In this document: piece after piece, positions 62,737-64,000 of the stretch
Layout of the letters: each line of letters begins with the position of its first letter
How positions within the stretch are numbered: position 1 is the first letter of the stretch
Assembly: GCF_017814915.1 (NCBI RefSeq)
Contig: NZ_JAGIPZ010000015.1
Span: 1-64,000 of the forward strand
DNA from: Herbaspirillum sp. LeCh32-8
Lineage (GTDB): Bacteria > Pseudomonadota > Gammaproteobacteria > Burkholderiales > Burkholderiaceae_D
Length of the DNA stretch: 64,000 nt
Direction of reading: 5' to 3'
Notes under the pieces: model-generated
Told to the model about the DNA's origin: nothing
What the model saw: the letters and a program-made list of their open reading frames with translations, nothing else
The model's database searches: none
Program-made: the position numbers and the translations under genes

Positions 62737-63855
62737 TTATTCTTTGGCGCCCGGTGGCACATCAAGCTGGCTGCGGTACCACTCGTGGAAGTGCTGCATG
62801 CCGTCTTCCATCGGCGACTGGTACGGGCCTACTTCACTGGTGCCGCGATCCATCAGTATACGACGACCGGCATCCATGCGCAGGGCGATCTCGTCGTCCT
62901 CGACGCAGGTCTCCATGTAGGCCGCGCGTTCAGCTTCGACCAGCTCGCGCTCGAACAGGGCGATCTCCTCCGGATAGTAGAACTCCACCACGTTGGTGGT
63001 CTTCTGCGGACCGTTGGGCCACAACGTCGACACCACCAGTACGTGCGGATACCACTCGACCATGATGTTGGGGTAGAGCGTTAGCCAGATGGCGCCGAAC
63101 TTCGGTGGCGCGCCGTTGGAGAACTGCAGCAGCTTTTCCTGCCACTTGGCGTAGGTCGGCGAGCCGGACTTGATCAGGCCGTGGTTCACGCCCACGGTCT
63201 GCACGCTGTAGTCGCGGCCGAATTCCCACTTCAGGTCGGAGCACGAGACGAAGTTGCCCAGGCCGGGATGGAAGGGCTCGACGTGGTAGTCCTCCAGGTA
63301 GACCTCGATGAAAGTCTTCCAGTTGTAGTCGCACTGGTGCACTTCGGTGTGGTCGTACAGGTACCCGGAGAAATCCAGGTCGCGCGTGACGCCCAGGTTC
63401 TTCAGCTTGGCGGCGACATCGGCGCCGTTGCGCTCGAACAGCAGGCCGTTCCAGCTCTGCAGTTCAGTCTTGGACAGGTTCATGCACGGCGTTTCGCCGA
63501 AATGCGGCGCGCCGATGAGCTCGCCCTTGAGGTCATACGTCCAGCGGTGCAGCGGGCAGACGATGTTCTGGGCATTGCCGCGGCCGTCGAGCATCTTGGC
63601 CTGACGGTGGCGGCATACGTTGGAAACGAGTTCAATGCCTTGGGCATTGCGCACCAGCATGCGGCCTTCGTTTTCCCACGGCAAGGTCGAGTAATCGCCG
63701 GCCTCCGGCACCATCAGCTCATGGCCGACGTAACGAGGTCCCTGCTGGAAGAGTTGCTGGAGTTCCCGCTGATAGAGCGGTTCGTCGAAATAGACGTTGA
63801 CTGGAAGTTGCGCGTTTGAACGCGCCAATTTGGCAAAAGTAGCAAGATCGGACAT
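62737..63855 (-). CDS. Rieske-type ring-hydroxylating oxygenase alpha subunit
   Basis: A 372-residue oxygenase. The Rieske 2Fe-2S site is CRHRQAKML…CPLHRWTYD: Cys-X-His near residues 80-82 and Cys-X2-His near 98-101. The mononuclear iron site is in EDYHVEPFHPGL near residues 190-200. It hydroxylates or demethylates an aromatic or quaternary amine substrate using electrons from a reductase that is not encoded here. The ATG at MSDLATFAKLA was chosen over a long upstream extension without signals. It appears monocistronic, ending at its own terminator. Confidence 0.9.
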   Translation of the reverse strand: MSDLATFAKLARSNAQLPVNVYFDEPLYQRELQQLFQQGPRYVGHELMVPEAGDYSTLPWENEGRMLVRNAQGIELVSNVCRHRQAKMLDGRGNAQNIVCPLHRWTYDLKGELIGAPHFGETPCMNLSKTELQSWNGLLFERNGADVAAKLKNLGVTRDLDFSGYLYDHTEVHQCDYNWKTFIEVYLEDYHVEPFHPGLGNFVSCSDLKWEFGRDYSVQTVGVNHGLIKSGSPTYAKWQEKLLQFSNGAPPKFGAIWLTLYPNIMVEWYPHVLVVSTLWPNGPQKTTNVVEFYYPEEIALFERELVEAERAAYMETCVEDDEIALRMDAGRRILMDRGTSEVGPYQSPMEDGMQHFHEWYRSQLDVPPGAKE

Positions 63856-64000
63856 TTCCGCCCCCAAATTAATTTGCACCAACCTAAGGAAGAAAATCCG
63901 CAAAAACCTATGTTCAAATAATATGAAGAGGAAATTTTGGACAGAACCGGGGATTCTACCGTAACTTGCACCCAAAGGGGCGGATTTTGTGATCAAAATG

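Overview
The window is about 64 kb of GC-rich chromosome, densely coded on both strands. It looks like a betaproteobacterium of the Oxalobacteraceae, most probably Herbaspirillum. The support is conserved housekeeping blocks (rplM-rpsI, argC with a DUF6776 protein, a bactofilin and erpA, rubredoxin divergent from thiD-hemL), a Pil-Chp chemosensory cluster, many amino-acid-type ABC transporters, and a sugar-acid cluster whose make-up matches the non-phosphorylative pentose pathway described in Herbaspirillum huttiense. The genus call is inference from gene content and style. I saw no rRNA, tRNA, CRISPR array, prophage or insertion sequence.

Left part (1-13 kb): a PagL-like outer-membrane lipid A deacylase and glpK, then a large minus-strand block for oxidation of a sugar acid. 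In transcription order it holds an AraD1-type FAH-fold enzyme, a complete polar-amino-acid-type ABC importer (two permeases, ATPase, binding protein), a UxaA-family aldonate dehydratase, an FAH-family hydrolase and an SDR dehydrogenase. A terminator follows, then an SMP-30 lactonase. A GbpR-like LysR regulator is divergent from the block. Lactone opening, dehydration to a 2-keto-3-deoxy acid, oxidation at C4 and hydrolytic cleavage would give pyruvate plus a 2-carbon or 3-carbon acid, while AraD1 offers a second branch. Several perfect hairpins between the cistrons probably tune expression.

13-30 kb: a DUF3047 lipoprotein, an unrecognised protein, DUF695 and DUF1304 proteins, two M20 amidohydrolases, a LysE exporter with an AraC regulator, a single-subunit molybdopterin oxidoreductase, a PF10023-type aminopeptidase lipoprotein, fadD, an inverted REP-like pair, a dgoA-dgoK-hydroxyacid dehydrogenase operon, and an acyl-CoA thioesterase.

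30-42 kb: an Atm1-type ABC exporter, a HypT-like LysR, glutamate dehydrogenase, an orphan glutamate-type binding protein and the gltIJKL importer (a glutamate uptake and use island), then pyrC, coq7 and an OsmC protein.

42-49 kb: a strong promoter and terminator define a small RNA candidate of about 92 nt, with two CU-rich anti-Shine-Dalgarno motifs, just upstream of rplM-rpsI. This is the best candidate for an undescribed element. argC, DUF6776, bactofilin, erpA, hemL, thiD and rubredoxin follow.

49-64 kb: pilG-pilH-pilI-pilJ-chpA (twitching chemosensory system, with an A8 slippery tract in pilI), a ZIP metal transporter with an odd start, a LysR regulator, a 3-mercaptopyruvate sulfurtransferase, a DMT transporter and a Rieske oxygenase.
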